A stretch of 33,875 nucleotides of DNA from Orientia chuto str. Dubai (GCF_000964595.1 NZ_LANP01000013.1:1-33875), one strand, 5' to 3'. Shown: positions 1 through 9,832, counted from the stretch's first letter. A program made the numbers and translations. Notes: a model not told the origin generated them from the sequence alone.

Positions 1-146
1 TGAATCAATAACCATTTTTCTTCCTTAGTAATTGCAGTCATTATTGCAATTATATTGGATACTGCCAGTAATACAGTAATTACCAGCAAGACCTTATTAT
101 ATCTTACTAACTCTTGTACAGCATTTTGCTTAAAGAGATGATTCAC
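1..146 (-). CDS. traE: TraE, F-type conjugal transfer protein, N-terminal part (runs off window)
   Basis: An open frame reads leftward from a GTG at 146-144 to the window edge, about 48 codons. It encodes a short polar N-terminus (VNHLFKQNAVQEL) followed by a hydrophobic segment (VLLVITVLLAVSNIIAIM), the layout expected of TraE, an inner-membrane-anchored part of the F-type type IV secretion channel. The GTG overlaps the last base of the traL stop, so the two are translationally coupled, and traL-traE is the normal order in F-type tra operons. The call rests on position and the membrane-anchor layout because most of the protein lies outside the window; it could be intact or truncated. Confidence 0.6.
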   Translation of the reverse strand, partial: MNHLFKQNAVQELVRYNKVLLVITVLLAVSNIIAIMTAITKEEKWLLI

Positions 147-442
147 TATTTACCAACTTTTTTATTTAGCAATCCTAAATAACTTATTGGTTTTGGTAAT
201 AGACCTTTGGCTACTAAAAAACTCTTTAACAAAAAATATTCTGAAACCTTTTTAAATTTCTTAAAGCTATAACATAATATAGCACCTGTAACTATAGACA
301 ATAAGCCTAGTTTAATATGACTGCTATTTAATAATACTATTCCCGGAATTCCCCCAGCTAGCACTACACTCCACTCATCTATACTTAAGCCTATATATTT
401 CAATGGTCTTGATAATGACCAATATAACTTTTGCATAATCAC
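146..442 (-). CDS. traL: TraL, F-type conjugal transfer membrane protein
   Basis: 98 residues, the usual size for TraL. It begins with a basic, aromatic stretch (LSRPLKYIGLSIDEW) followed by a hydrophobic segment around residues 26-58, as in the TraL family, a small inner-membrane component of the F-type type IV secretion system used for conjugation. The frame is intact and ends by overlapping the traE GTG by one base. The integrase fragment upstream at 511-1044 lies on the same strand, so integrase-traL-traE reads as one edge of a RAGE. Whether it is still expressed is unknown: the flanking genes at 511-4140 are decayed. Family assignment is by recognition, not by a search. Confidence 0.75.
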   Translation of the reverse strand: MIMQKLYWSLSRPLKYIGLSIDEWSVVLAGGIPGIVLLNSSHIKLGLLSIVTGAILCYSFKKFKKVSEYFLLKSFLVAKGLLPKPISYLGLLNKKVGK

Positions 443-510
443 CTGCAGCTATGATTGTAGCATGAGAAAACTTATTTTACTAATATAATATTTAAATTAG
501 CTAAATATCT

Positions 511-1044
511 TCAAACGCAGATAGTACCTGCACAGGTTACATTAACGTGCATTGCGTTAGTACATTCATTCATCATTTGTGTAACTTTAGCCATACACTG
601 CCGCACTGCTTCTAAACTAACTCTAGCATAAATACTCGTTGTTTTTAGGTCATCATGATTCAATACTATACCAATTGTATGCTGACTTGCGCCAAAATCT
701 GCCAGACAACTTGCAAGCGTCCGGCGCAGATCGTGTATTCTTAAATTTTCTATGCCTGCCTTTGCACAAATCTTATGCCATGTTCCCTCTGGCTTCTCTA
801 AGTGTCCGCTTTTGCTAGTATCACTTGGTAGCACCCATTTTGATGTTACTTTCATCCCCTGTAATATTTCCATTGCATCGTCTGTTAATGGTACATCTTG
901 TGGCTTTCCATTCTTAGTTTTTTTTATATGCCATATTTTTTTAGTAAAATCTATATCGCTCCATTTCATGGTTAACACATTCCTTTTTCTAGCTCCGGTA
1001 TATAACGCTAAACGAATAAAAATTATACCCAGCATTGTCAGCAT
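511..1044 (-). pseudogene. int: RAGE tyrosine recombinase (integrase), C-terminal catalytic half
   Basis: 177 codons covering the catalytic domain of a P4-type phage integrase. The catalytic set is visible: Arg19 in TGARKRN, His104 and Arg107 in HDLRRT, His130 in VLNHDD and nucleophile Tyr139 in SIYARV, with Lys44 (TKNGK) as the likely beta-hairpin lysine. The arm-binding and core-binding N-terminal half is missing: homology stops near 1035, where an unrelated Toprim fragment begins on the other strand. Full-length relatives are about 400 residues, so this is a truncated gene unless an internal methionine is used. A more decayed copy of its 3' end lies at 21751-22002, and the matching N-terminal half of an integrase lies on the plus strand at about 3430-4135. 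Confidence 0.8.
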
Positions 1045-1620
1045 TTACAAAAAATGCAAAAGGTGAAGTTACAGGTGCACAAATTGTATATTTGAATTCA
1101 AAAACAGGCGATAAAGCAGATATTTCAGTGCCTAGAAGAGCTTTTGGTAAAATTAGTGGTTCGTTTGTTAGAATTAGTCAATGGAATTATGCACCCGTAA
1201 CAATTATAACAGAAGGAGTTGAAACCGCTCTAAGCCTTAAATAAATTGATGGAAAAATTATAGCTGGTGTTGGTGTACATAATTTTAAGAGCATATTGCA
1301 GGAGAAAAAATCATCATAGCTGCAGATAATGATGGACAAAATTTAATAACCATCAATACTGTTAATAAGGCTGTAAAAAGCTTGGAAAGCAAAGGAGCAA
1401 ATGTGATAAAAGTATAATGCCACCACAAGAAGATGATTTCAATGATTTATTACGAAGTCAAGGAGCAGAATCAATCAGGAATATTGTAATGCCTGAAATA
1501 GCTAAACTAACTCAAAATGAATCAGCAATAACTCAAGTTAAAGATTTATATGAAAAATCATCTCCTCTGTACTATTATAATCAAAAAGATGAAGCCAATG
1601 TAGAAGTAATAGTAGCCAAA
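1035..1620 (+). pseudogene. Toprim-like domain of a RAGE relaxase/primase, broken copy 1
   Basis: Three short frames join into one Toprim-type domain. 1035-1244 carries GAQIVYLNSKTG and VTIITEGVETALSLK, the acidic EG-x-ETALS box of Toprim_3 domains. A frame shift follows near 1290 with IIIAADNDGQN, the DxD-type acidic motif. 1417-1674 then carries the DFNDLL box with RSQGAESIRN. Stops at 1242-1244 and about 1416 and the shifts make it non-functional. The domain is known from conjugative relaxase/primase proteins, so this is probably the debris of a RAGE TraI/TraA-like protein. The 5' end is cut exactly where the integrase fragment at 511-1044 begins on the other strand. Confidence 0.6.
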
Positions 1621-1625
1621 AATAT

Positions 1626-2145
1626 TTGGAAAATCATACAGGAATTTATAATACAAATGATAATCCTAATCTAAGAGCGATTTGGAATGAAGGTGCTCCT
1701 GCACTTGTTTTTGTAAGAAATGAAAAAGATGAAATTACTGGTGCACAAGTATTATATTTAGATTCTAAAACATGTAATAAAATTCAAGAAAAAATGGTTG
1801 GTAAAACTGACGGTTCATTTGCTACAATTCAGAATTCAGATGATGCCCCTATAACTATTATAACAAAAGATATTAAAACTGCACTAAGTCTAAAACAAGC
1901 TAAAATAGAAGGAAAAATCATATGTGCTATCGAAGCAAGTAATATTCAAAGCTATAAGCCATTTGCAGGAAAAATCTTAGCAAGTAATGATAGGAATGAT
2001 GAGGCTGAATTGGCAAGTAAAGGGTACAAACAATAATGAAAGATTTAACAATATATTGCAAACTCAAGGGGCTCAATCTATTAGGAATATTGTAATGCCT
2101 GAAGTGGCTAAACTCACCAATCAATCTAACATACAACAACCAAGA
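1626..2145 (+). pseudogene. Toprim-like domain of a RAGE relaxase/primase, broken copy 2
   Basis: A second, diverged copy of the domain at 1035-1620. It has GAQVLYLDSKTCNK, ITIITKDIKTALSLKQ (the EG of the acidic box is now KD), KILASNDRNDEAE in place of AADNDG, and after a stop at 2034-2036 the matching tail TQGAQSIRNIVMPEVAK. Copy 1 runs into copy 2 through NIWK...ENHTGIYN with only a small frame shift, so they look like tandem domains of one ancestral protein or a tandem duplication. The loss of the acidic residues suggests long neutral decay. The next gene, an Rpn-type nuclease, starts within a few bases of its end. Confidence 0.55.
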
Positions 2146-2147
2146 TT

Positions 2148-3046
2148 ATGTCCAAAAATTTAAAACACGATGCATTATTTAAGCGTCTTATGACTAATCC
2201 AATAGCAGCGTTGGATTATCTGAAAGATTATTTACCAAGCAGAGTTATAGATTTAGTTGATTTAAACACTGTAACACTTGAAAAAGATTCCTTTGTTGAA
2301 GCAGATCTACGTCGCAGCATGTGTGATATTCTACTTTCAATGAAAACAAAATAATCAGGCATTTATATATGTTCTTGTTGAAGCTCAAGTTAGCCCAGAT
2401 TATTGGACTGCTTTCAGATTGTGGAAATATACTTTATCATTACTGGAAAAATATCAAAAAGAAAGAAATAAATTACCACTAGTTATACCTAGTATATCAT
2501 GGTACTAAAACATTTAATGCCCCAAGAAGTTTATGGGAACTATTTTATGACCCCGAATTAGCTAAAGAGTTTTGGGCTCTGAATATAAATTAACAGATTG
2601 GCAAGCAATGCCAGATATGAAATCAAAAAGCAACAGCAGCGCTAGCATATTTTATGAAATATGTACATTCAATGCTAGCCATATGGGAAGAATTTTTGGA
2701 ATTATATAAGGACGCAGTCTTAATAGACCAAAAACGTGAATATATTTACATGACTTCACTATTATGGTATACTGAAAATAAGGTTAGTAAAAATGAGCAA
2801 AGTAAGTTAGAACAAATACTAGCCAAGAATTTATCAAAGGAGGAGGCAGAAACTCTTATGGTGACAATTGCTGAAAAATATATTGATGAAGGCAGAGCTG
2901 AAGGTATAGAATTTGGTGAAGCGAAAGCTAAAAAAGAGCTGGCTTTAATGAAATTATAAAAATCCAGCTTTCCGAATGAATTTGTATCCGAAAATACTGG
3001 TTTATCGAAACAAGAGATATTGGCGCTAAAAGGCAGTATTGATTAA
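2148..3046 (+). pseudogene. Rpn-family recombination-promoting nuclease / transposase_31, frameshifted
   Basis: Fragments in three frames add up to a nearly full-length Rpn (PD-(D/E)XK nuclease/putative transposase) protein. 2148-2354 is the N-terminus (KHDALFKRLMTNPIAALDYL, DFL-type start, then VEADLRRSMCDIL). The next piece gives the nuclease core FILVEAQ-like stretch with SPDYWTAFRLWKYTLSLLEKYQ and LPLVIP. 2654-2959 gives the C-terminal helices (WYTENKVSKNEQSKLEQIL, IDEGRAEGIEFGEAKAKK). An in-frame stop at 2957-2959 is followed by a tail ending TGLSKQEILALKGSID, so the original stop was at 3044-3046. Such genes are common cargo in Orientia and Rickettsia mobile elements. At least two frame shifts and one nonsense codon make it inactive. 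Confidence 0.75.
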
Positions 3047-3429
3047 TTAATAATTCACTAACGTTAACATTGCCTACTGAAAATAGAACTTACTATTAAC
3101 TTGTGTTAACTTTTATAATTAATATTCAACTTTAACTGTAATTAAATTTATAAAATTTGTCAATATTATAAAAAAATTAACGCAAAAGGTCGAATATAGG
3201 GATAATAAAAATTTAGGAAATTTAGCACTGGTTTTCAACTTAAAAGTTGAACTAATAATCAAGAAAAACGCATACACCCTAAGGGTAATTAAGCTATTTT
3301 CAAGTCAGATGTATTATGAATGAATTAGCATAAAAAAATTGCTTAAAACAAGCATAATTATTTGATCAATTATTTAACCACAGTATTTATTAATAATATA
3401 CATATCAATTATGTGGTAATTATGTCTTC
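3047..3429. other. Gene-free stretch between Rpn remnant and integrase remnant
   Basis: About 380 bases without a supportable gene. It holds the 20-base sequence at 3183-3202 that recurs inverted at 33366-33385, and an 18-base palindrome at 3234-3251 (TTCAACTT, two bases, AAGTTGAA). The palindrome is not followed by a T-run on either strand, so it is not an obvious terminator and could be a protein-binding site. Nothing else was recognised. Confidence 0.5.
3183..3202 (+). repeat. 20-bp repeat, inverted partner at 33366-33385
   Basis: CAAAAGGTCGAATATAGGGA occurs here and, as its exact reverse complement, at 33366-33385. A 20-base perfect match with eight G/C bases is very unlikely by chance in 34 kb. 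Both copies lie in RAGE edge DNA, here upstream of a decayed integrase and there upstream of a winged-helix gene. It could be an attachment-site core, a transfer-related site or a shared operator; the sequence alone does not decide. Confidence 0.6.
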
Positions 3430-4135
3430 AATAGCATTAAAGTTTACAAATAGAGTACTAAGTAGACTCCGAATGAAAAAACAGTTTATAGAGATCAAAA
3501 GTAGACTTGTTTTAAGAGATCAAGAAGAAAAATATTTTTTTAGATAAGAAATATAGACAACAGGAGCTACAGATAGGAGCATATCTATGCGGTTAGATAC
3601 GCTAAAAAAAAGCAAGAGAATACAAGACATTACTGGCAAAAGAAATAGACCCGAGAGAAGTAAGACGTAAGAACTATATAGAGGAAAATGAGAAGCGTAT
3701 AAAAAAAACACAAGAGATAACATTGAAAGAAGCTGTATAATAAGTTCATGGAAGAGTATAGCAAAGTGTATACTGTGAACTGGAAAAACTGCGCTGCAAG
3801 AATACATAATTATGCAAAACTATTATATACAAAAAAGATCAGCAAAACTGAAAGGAATGAATATTGAAAAAATATTTAAAGAGATATAAGTAAAGACAAG
3901 AAATATGCAACAGCAAATGCATTTCTGATAGATTTAGGAACTATGTTTAATAAGGCAATAAAATGGGGCTAATAAAAAAAACCTACATTAGGAATAGAGA
4001 AACATAAAATGCAAGCAAGAGAACGTCGTTTAACTTACGATGAAATGATGAAATTTTTACAAGTAGTAAATCAAGAAAAGAACGAGATAGTCAAAGATTT
4101 TATATTACTGGCATTACAAAGCTTATATTTTTTTT
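3430..4135 (+). pseudogene. int: RAGE tyrosine recombinase, N-terminal half, heavily frameshifted
   Basis: Translated pieces in changing frames reproduce the N-terminal half of a P4-type integrase. 3452-3540 gives the arm-binding domain (RMKKQFIEIKSRLVLRDQ). About 3580-3740 gives IGAYL, then KKARE, LLAKEIDPREVRRK and TQEITLKEAV, matching the 'LAKGIDP' box that ends the arm-binding domain. About 3740-4130 gives the core-binding domain with KKYATANAFLIDLGTMFNKA, KHKMQARERRLTYDEMMKFL and VKDFILLAL. It stops there, just before where the catalytic TGARKRN box should begin. The missing catalytic half matches the fragment at 511-1044 on the opposite strand. Stops and shifts throughout show it is dead. 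Confidence 0.75.
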
Positions 4136-4154
4136 AATCTATAGCTACACTTCT

Positions 4155-5153
4155 TTACCTTCTACGCCATTCTACAGGCATATCTACTACCATAGAAAAG
4201 TCATTACCTCTAATATGACTAATAACAGCTCGAGTATTAAGTGGTAATGGATAATTATTACGAGCATGGCCAATACCCTGTAGTCTAAAAACAGGGAAAT
4301 TTACACTTTGTGCAAATTTATTTTTGACTAACTCTAGTAACTGATCATTGTTGGCGCATAAAATATCACCAAAAATTACTGCTTGTACTTTATCTAAAAT
4401 ATGAGCTTGCTTTAAATGCTCTAAGCTAAGCTCTAATAGAGCTGGATCAGGCTCTACCTCCTCTAAAAATAGAATCTTATCTTTCGCATCTATTTGCCAG
4501 CATGTTCCTATACTAGCTCTAATTAATGATATAGAGCCACCAACAACCTTAGACTCTAATATTCCGTCAGCAAATTCAACACCATTATCAATTATTTTTA
4601 AATTAAATTTAATATTATTACGATATCCTGAGATTAGCAACTCTAACTTGTCAATAGAATCCTGAGATATCTTATTGTCTATTATCTGGTCTAACATAGG
4701 AGAATGTAAAGTACCCCAATCATACCTATTTTGTAAATAAAAGTGCAAAACACTAATATCACTAAATCCCATCAAGATTTTTTTACCCTTATTTTGAGCA
4801 ATCTTCTTTTTCACATCATCAGGTAGCTTCTCTAAATATGGAATCAGTCTACTAGCTCCCCTACCTCCCCTAGTACACCAAATAGCTATACTGTTTTGAT
4901 TTGTTAATGCTTTAACTAAGCTTTCAGCTCTAAACTCATCTGTATTAGAATATAGAGGATCAGCATCACTGTAAATGTTTTCGGGAATATTGGCTTTTAT
5001 ACCTATAGACTCTAAATAATCTTCTATTAATTGAAGATTTAGTTCACTTCCTTTGGAACTTGGAGCTATAATATCAAATACCGTATCTGGTGCAGCAGAG
5101 CAAGTGCCTGTACTAGCAACTAAAAGAAAAAAAAGATAAATAATAAAACGCAT
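4155..5153 (-). CDS. ldcA: Muramoyltetrapeptide LD-carboxypeptidase (peptidase S66, LdcA-like)
   Basis: 332 residues, usual length for family S66, which removes the terminal D-alanine from murein tetrapeptides during peptidoglycan recycling. The Ser-Glu-His triad is readable: Ser131 in MGFSDIS (nucleophile elbow), Glu231 in LFLEEVE and His296 in GIGHARNN. IIAPSSKG (28-35) and TRGGRGASRL (94-103) are the N-domain signatures. Residues 1-20 (hydrophobic, ending TCSAA) look like a signal peptide, so the enzyme would act in the periplasm, unlike the cytosolic E. coli LdcA. It stands alone, between integrase debris and an IS remnant, but the frame is intact. A hydrolase of this type fits a lineage with little peptidoglycan; the alternative is an MccF-like immunity peptidase, less likely given the signal peptide. 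Confidence 0.85.
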   Translation of the reverse strand: MRFIIYLFFLLVASTGTCSAAPDTVFDIIAPSSKGSELNLQLIEDYLESIGIKANIPENIYSDADPLYSNTDEFRAESLVKALTNQNSIAIWCTRGGRGASRLIPYLEKLPDDVKKKIAQNKGKKILMGFSDISVLHFYLQNRYDWGTLHSPMLDQIIDNKISQDSIDKLELLISGYRNNIKFNLKIIDNGVEFADGILESKVVGGSISLIRASIGTCWQIDAKDKILFLEEVEPDPALLELSLEHLKQAHILDKVQAVIFGDILCANNDQLLELVKNKFAQSVNFPVFRLQGIGHARNNYPLPLNTRAVISHIRGNDFSMVVDMPVEWRRR

Positions 5154-5490
5154 TATAATATTTTTTAATAATTAAAATTAATTTTTGAGCTTTGAAAATT
5201 ATTTTTGAATTCATGCCCAATTAGTTAATATGCTTAAATTTTTAAGATAAAATATTATATAACAATAAAAAGATCAACAATAATAACCATAAAGCTTAAA
5301 TTCGGAAGTAAAAAAGAAAACAGTTATAGTTAAGGTTGAATATTAACTAAATTAATTAACACATACGCTAATAGCAGATTTTAAGAAGTTTGCAAGTTAA
5401 GAAAAAATTAACTTTTTTGTACTTCTTTTGCAGTCTATAGTTTTTAATAAAAAAAATGTTAAGTGATTTGTTATTATTGCAGCTTTTAAC
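5154..5490. other. Gene-free stretch upstream of ldcA
   Basis: About 340 AT-rich bases. No frame of convincing coding character, tRNA or hairpin terminator was seen. It must contain the ldcA promoter on the minus strand and may contain the eroded 5' part of the IS982 remnant that follows, but neither can be placed from the sequence. Confidence 0.4.
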
Positions 5491-5866
5491 AAAACTAGTA
5501 TAAGGTTTGTTTTGAGATTACATTTGTTAATTAATAGACAAGTTGAAATTCAAGTTCTTAAATTAACTAAATCAAATGTAGACTATACTACTCTTGTCAA
5601 GGATATTACTAATTTAGTATTTAGCGATAAAGCTATTTTAAACAAAATTTGTTTTCTAAATTTTAGAGAATTGAAGTTGGTAAATGGTATAAAAAAAATA
5701 TGAAGCATTAACTCTTACCTTTAGCTAAAAAGATTTTACTAAGTAAACATTCAATTATTGAAACTGTATTCAGCATATTAAATGGTTCTTTTTAGCTCAA
5801 ATACATTCAGCAATACAGTTCCTTCAATACTGAATGCTTTAGTCCATACATCATACTGCTTTTAGT
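5491..5866 (+). mobile_element. IS982-family transposase remnant (C-terminal half)
   Basis: Frames read KTSIRFVLRLHLLINRQVEI, then LKLTKSNVDYTTLVKDITN, SDKAILNK, LKLVNGIKK, then after a shift LPLAKKILLSKHSIIETVFSIL and after another NTVPSILNALVHTSYCF. These match in order the IS982 DDE transposase blocks 'FGFKLHLLIN', 'GNVDDR', 'GDKGYIS', 'G..L.T..RKNMK', 'DK.LLRKRSIIETVF' and the C-terminal 'N....LAGLVAYCF'. The N-terminal half is not recognisable and no terminal inverted repeats were identified. At least two frame shifts show it is inactive. It lies 100 bases past the truncated 3' end of the gene-transfer-agent tail gene, so it may have caused that truncation. Confidence 0.65.
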
Positions 5867-5966
5867 TGATTATTTTGCCTTAATCTCACTAAAATTTCTA
5901 TGAGCTCTAAATTCAAAACTAAGGTTACAATAGAATGTAAGAATCTTTAATGCAATTTGTCCATGT

Positions 5967-8666
5967 TTAATTCTCTATTTTTTGCCCCACTGCTGTAATA
6001 ATTATTATCAGTTGAAAATATTTAATATTGGTGATTCTAACAATAAATTCCATATCTTCTGTAGATAGAACTATAATATCAGATACCTCAAGATATATGT
6101 ACCTGATAGGTAGTGCAAAATTAAGCACTATACTTTCAATATTTGCATTTTTAAGTATAGTTTGACAAATATTTTGCGCATGTTGTATAGATGTTACTAC
6201 TGGTAAATTAAGATTATATGGTTGATTATGATCTTTTGAAGCATAATTATATGTAGTAAGGCAATAATTATTAGTATTTATAAATGTCAGATTAATGTTA
6301 TTTAGAATTTGATTTTGAGATATAATTGCATAATTGACTGGAGCTTTACATGATTGTATAACACATTGTTTAACTGATAGGTACAAATTAGTTTTGTGAT
6401 TGCGTACAACAAAGCTAATTTTATTTGTTGCACTAGTTTTTATGTCAAAAAAATAACAGCACCTAAGCATATTTATTATATTAATAGCTTTATGATTTTT
6501 TGTTATAAGAAATCCTGCAGCTTCATCGTTAATTGAAGTGACATCAACAATATCAATTCCACTTTTAGTACATAACTCTGTGACTATTGCTGCTAAATTT
6601 GTTCCAGTAAGTTTTCCATTAATCCAATGTCCAGTTTCCCATAATGCTCTATCTTGCCAATATGTATTTGTTGGCCAAGTTGGATAAGGTCTAGCATCCC
6701 AAGCCCATAAAAATATGTTTTTAACCATATCAGAATGTTGCTGCCAATATTCTAAGGTAGCCTTAATTGCTTTGCTTTGAATTAAAAAATCTACTGCTCC
6801 AGTAGAGTATTTAAGATATTGCTGAGCATTTGAATTTGAATCAAAAAAGATGTTTGGTTGATTTGTTGCTTTATCTACAGAAGGAATCCCAAATTCTGTA
6901 AACCAGATTGGTTTCATTTTAGGAGCCCAGACAGTTTTTTGACCATTAGAATCAATGTGATGTTGGCTCCACCAATGTCTTATATTTTTCCAAGCTAAAT
7001 TTACATTATCAAATTTTTTAGGCTGATTGTTGTCAAAGTAATAATCATAGCCTTCTCCTGATTCCCATCCATGTTTTATTTCTTTAATATCAATATTAGA
7101 GTCTTGAGTATGAGTTAAAGGAAAGTAAGCATCAATGCCAACAAAATCTATTGCTTCACATGCCCATAAAATATCTAAATGATAATAATGGCCGTCATTG
7201 GTATCAACATGATGGTATTCACTCCAATCTGCTGCATAACTCACTAATACTTGATTACCCAATATTGACTTTACAGCTTTAGCTAGTTCGATCAGTTCTA
7301 ACACAGCTGGAAATTTCTCTGCTTTGCTAAAGCTATTATAGACAGAGGTTAAATTTTTGAGCTCAGAACCAATAATAAATGCATCCACTTTTCCTAGTGC
7401 TAGTTTAGCATAATGTAAAATAAAATAGTTATATGATCCTTTCTTAGGATTGATTGTAGTATATTCTTTGCCTCCTCGAAAAAAAGTAGCAATAACTGTA
7501 TTTAAAGCAGTATTACATTGCGGAGCATGAATATTACCACGCCATGGTTTGCCATTAATATCCATCATAATGATTGGGTAGAGCATTATTTTGAGCTGTT
7601 TACTTTTAAGTAAAGCTAAATATCGCAGTAAGCTTTGATCATTAATTGAACCACCATATCTTAAATTTCCTGTGAAATCTTTGCTGATTAGTGGAGCTTC
7701 ATTACGGTTATAATCTGCTACTTGCCATTTAGGACCATAATCATAATATTCTACTTTTGGTAAAACTTTGCATTTATCAGCTTCCAAATTCGTTCCAAAC
7801 CAGCAAACTACAGGCGCTATCCATTTAAGATTAGAGCAAGTATTTAGTAATTGGTTAAGACTAACAACGCTATTAGCTAACTTAAGGTTATTATGACAAT
7901 TAACTGCTACCTTGTTGTTGTGAGTACATTTATATTGTATTTGGGGATCTAAAATAAATTCTCCGCTACCTGGTATTATTGCTATTGATTGAATTAGATC
8001 TGCAGTATTATTTATATTTTTTAGCTTAGAATAATTCACATTAGGATGTCTAGTCACTTCAAATGAAAAGATTGGTATTTTGTTATTGAAGTCATTAAGT
8101 TTTATATTTTTAAAGACTATATATGCTAATCCTCTAAATGCAGGAGTAGAATTATTTTCCATAATTATTAATGGATCAGGTTCTTGAGTTTCTGTGCCAT
8201 AATAAAGAGTATACTCATATTCTAAATCATTAAGTAGTTGGTCATTATGCCAAATTCTACCAATTCTATTAATTGGTCCTTCACATAAAGCAAAAGCTAT
8301 AGAAACATAATTTATGTTATGCTCATGGTTGTAAGTTGTATTTTGTTGATTGATAGTAGTGACTTCTTTTTTTTAATTAAAATTTCCTATCCAGATAATA
8401 GTACCATAAAGCTTTACAGTGCCAAAAATCAATGGAATATTGCTTCCATATGGTTCTGGTACTTTTTCTATTGAATGAATTTGTGTACCAATGTAATAAT
8501 ATTCAAAAATTTTTTTATTATACTCCTCATTTATTTGTTGTATTTTCTCTGCTTCAAGATAATTACCAATTGTTCTGCCAGCAAAACGACCAATTGTTGA
8601 TAACATACCTCCACCCAGAGATTTACCAATATATCCTCCAAGACAATTTAGTGATTTTGTTAGCAT
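5967..8666 (-). pseudogene. Gene-transfer-agent host-specificity/tail-tip protein (GTA TIM-barrel), interrupted by a stop and 3'-truncated
   Basis: One frame of 900 codons with a single in-frame TAA at 8375-8373. Codons 1-97 (LGGGMLSTIGRFAGRTIGNYL, IPLIFGTVKLYGTIIWIGNF) are the N-terminus; after the stop the same frame continues KKEVTTINQQNTT and IAFALCEGPINRIG without break, past an ATG at 8162, to 5967. The GTA TIM-barrel domain has its signatures: IWFTEFGIPSVDK, NQPNIFFD, WAWDARPYPTWP and ETGHWINGKL. The phage-tail-like region follows, then the protein ends at VGQKIEN. RcGTA-type homologues are about 1200-1300 residues, so several hundred C-terminal residues are missing. In Rhodobacter this protein sits at the tail tip of the particle. 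The nonsense codon makes full-length product unlikely; translation of the 731-codon downstream piece from 8162 is possible. Confidence 0.8.
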
Positions 8667-8815
8667 TTATTTTGTCTTGTTTAATTTAGAATGTTATTAC
8701 ATATTGAACATATACTAAAAACATGTTAGGCTAACAAAATTAAATAGGTTTGTTTTTTTAACTGGTCCTTAACACCTTGAAGGATTTTCTAAAAGTATAA
8801 TTTTAAGTCAAATAA

Positions 8816-9832
8816 ATGTTATCTAAAAATATACATACTACTGATGTGGTTATTGTAGGTGCTGGCCCAGTTGGTTTATTTGCTATCTTTCAGGCTGGAA
8901 TGTTGGAAATGAAATGCCATGTTGTTGACGCATTGGATTATGTAGGTGGACAATGTGTTACTCTTTATCCAGAAAAGCCAATTTACGATATTCCAGCTTA
9001 TCCAGTTATTACAGCAGCTGATTTAATAGAGAAACTAAAACAACAGATAGCGCCTTTTGATACAGTTTATCACTTAGGGCAGCAAGTTACAGAATGTCAA
9101 ATTAATAATGATGTAATTACTATCACTACTTCAGCTCAACAAACAATTCATACTAAATCATTAATTATTGCAGCTGGTTGTGGAGCATTTAAATATAAAA
9201 AACCAGCATTAGATAATATTGATGAGTTTGAGGATAAAACAGTATTTTATTCAGTAAAAGATAAAAATAAATTCGTTAATCAGAAAGTAGTCATAGCTGG
9301 AGGCGGGGATTCTGCTGCAGATTGGGCGTTGCTCTTATCTGATATAGCTGAGGTAATATATTTGGTTCATCGTAGAAGTAATTTTAGATGCGCAATACAT
9401 AGCCTTAATCAAATAAAACAACTAGCTGAACGTGGTAAAATTCAAATGGTTACACCATATCAACTAGCTAAATTAAACGGAGAAAATGGTATTCTTAAGG
9501 AAGTTTTAGTTTCTAATTTTGATGGAGCGACCAAAACATTGCCAGCTGATTATTTATTAGCTTTTTTTGGATTAGCAGCTGATCTAGGTCCGATTCATAA
9601 ATGGGGACTAAAAACTGATTTACGACGAATTGAAGTTAATGCAATTACACATGAAACTACAGTACCAGGTATTTATGCTATTGGAGATGTGGCATCATAT
9701 CCTGGGAAAATGAAATTAATAGTAACGGGTTTTGCTGAAGCAGCTACTGTAATGAATCATTGTTATGAGAAAGTTTTTGGAAAAAAACTACATTTTCAAT
9801 ATTCTACTTTAAAAGGAATATTGCGTTCGTGA
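8816..9832 (+). CDS. Ferredoxin/flavodoxin-NADP(+) reductase, thioredoxin-reductase-like type
   Basis: 338 residues of the TrxR-fold ferredoxin-NADP reductase family (FNR type 2). FAD binding: GAGPVG at 15-20, then YVGGQC at 42-47, and the second FAD motif GIYAIGDVASYPG near the C-terminus. NADPH binding: GGGDSA at 162-167 with HRR at 185-187 for the 2'-phosphate. The position of the redox CxxC of thioredoxin reductases reads FYSVKD, without cysteines, which separates it from TrxB. It would pass electrons between NADPH and ferredoxin, for iron-sulfur cluster or related biosynthesis. Its TGA overlaps the GTG of folD by four bases, so the two are translationally coupled. Upstream lies a 150-base gap with its promoter. 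Confidence 0.88.
   Translation: MLSKNIHTTDVVIVGAGPVGLFAIFQAGMLEMKCHVVDALDYVGGQCVTLYPEKPIYDIPAYPVITAADLIEKLKQQIAPFDTVYHLGQQVTECQINNDVITITTSAQQTIHTKSLIIAAGCGAFKYKKPALDNIDEFEDKTVFYSVKDKNKFVNQKVVIAGGGDSAADWALLLSDIAEVIYLVHRRSNFRCAIHSLNQIKQLAERGKIQMVTPYQLAKLNGENGILKEVLVSNFDGATKTLPADYLLAFFGLAADLGPIHKWGLKTDLRRIEVNAITHETTVPGIYAIGDVASYPGKMKLIVTGFAEAATVMNHCYEKVFGKKLHFQYSTLKGILRS

Noticed and set aside
752-1066. Plus-strand open frame of about 100 codons
   Set aside because: Lies antisense to the integrase catalytic half, whose family motifs are unambiguous; no coding signal of its own.
3183-3202. tRNA 3'-end fragment as attachment site (GGTCGAATA resembles a T-loop)
   Set aside because: The T-stem does not pair and no tRNA body or CCA-proximal stem is present here or at 33366-33385.
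3520-3807. Minus-strand hydrophobic open frame of 95 codons
   Set aside because: Antisense to the integrase N-terminal remnant; its hydrophobicity comes from reading A-rich helical code backwards.
8432-8689. Plus-strand frame over the start of the GTA tail gene
   Set aside because: Antisense shadow of a sequence with clear GTA homology.
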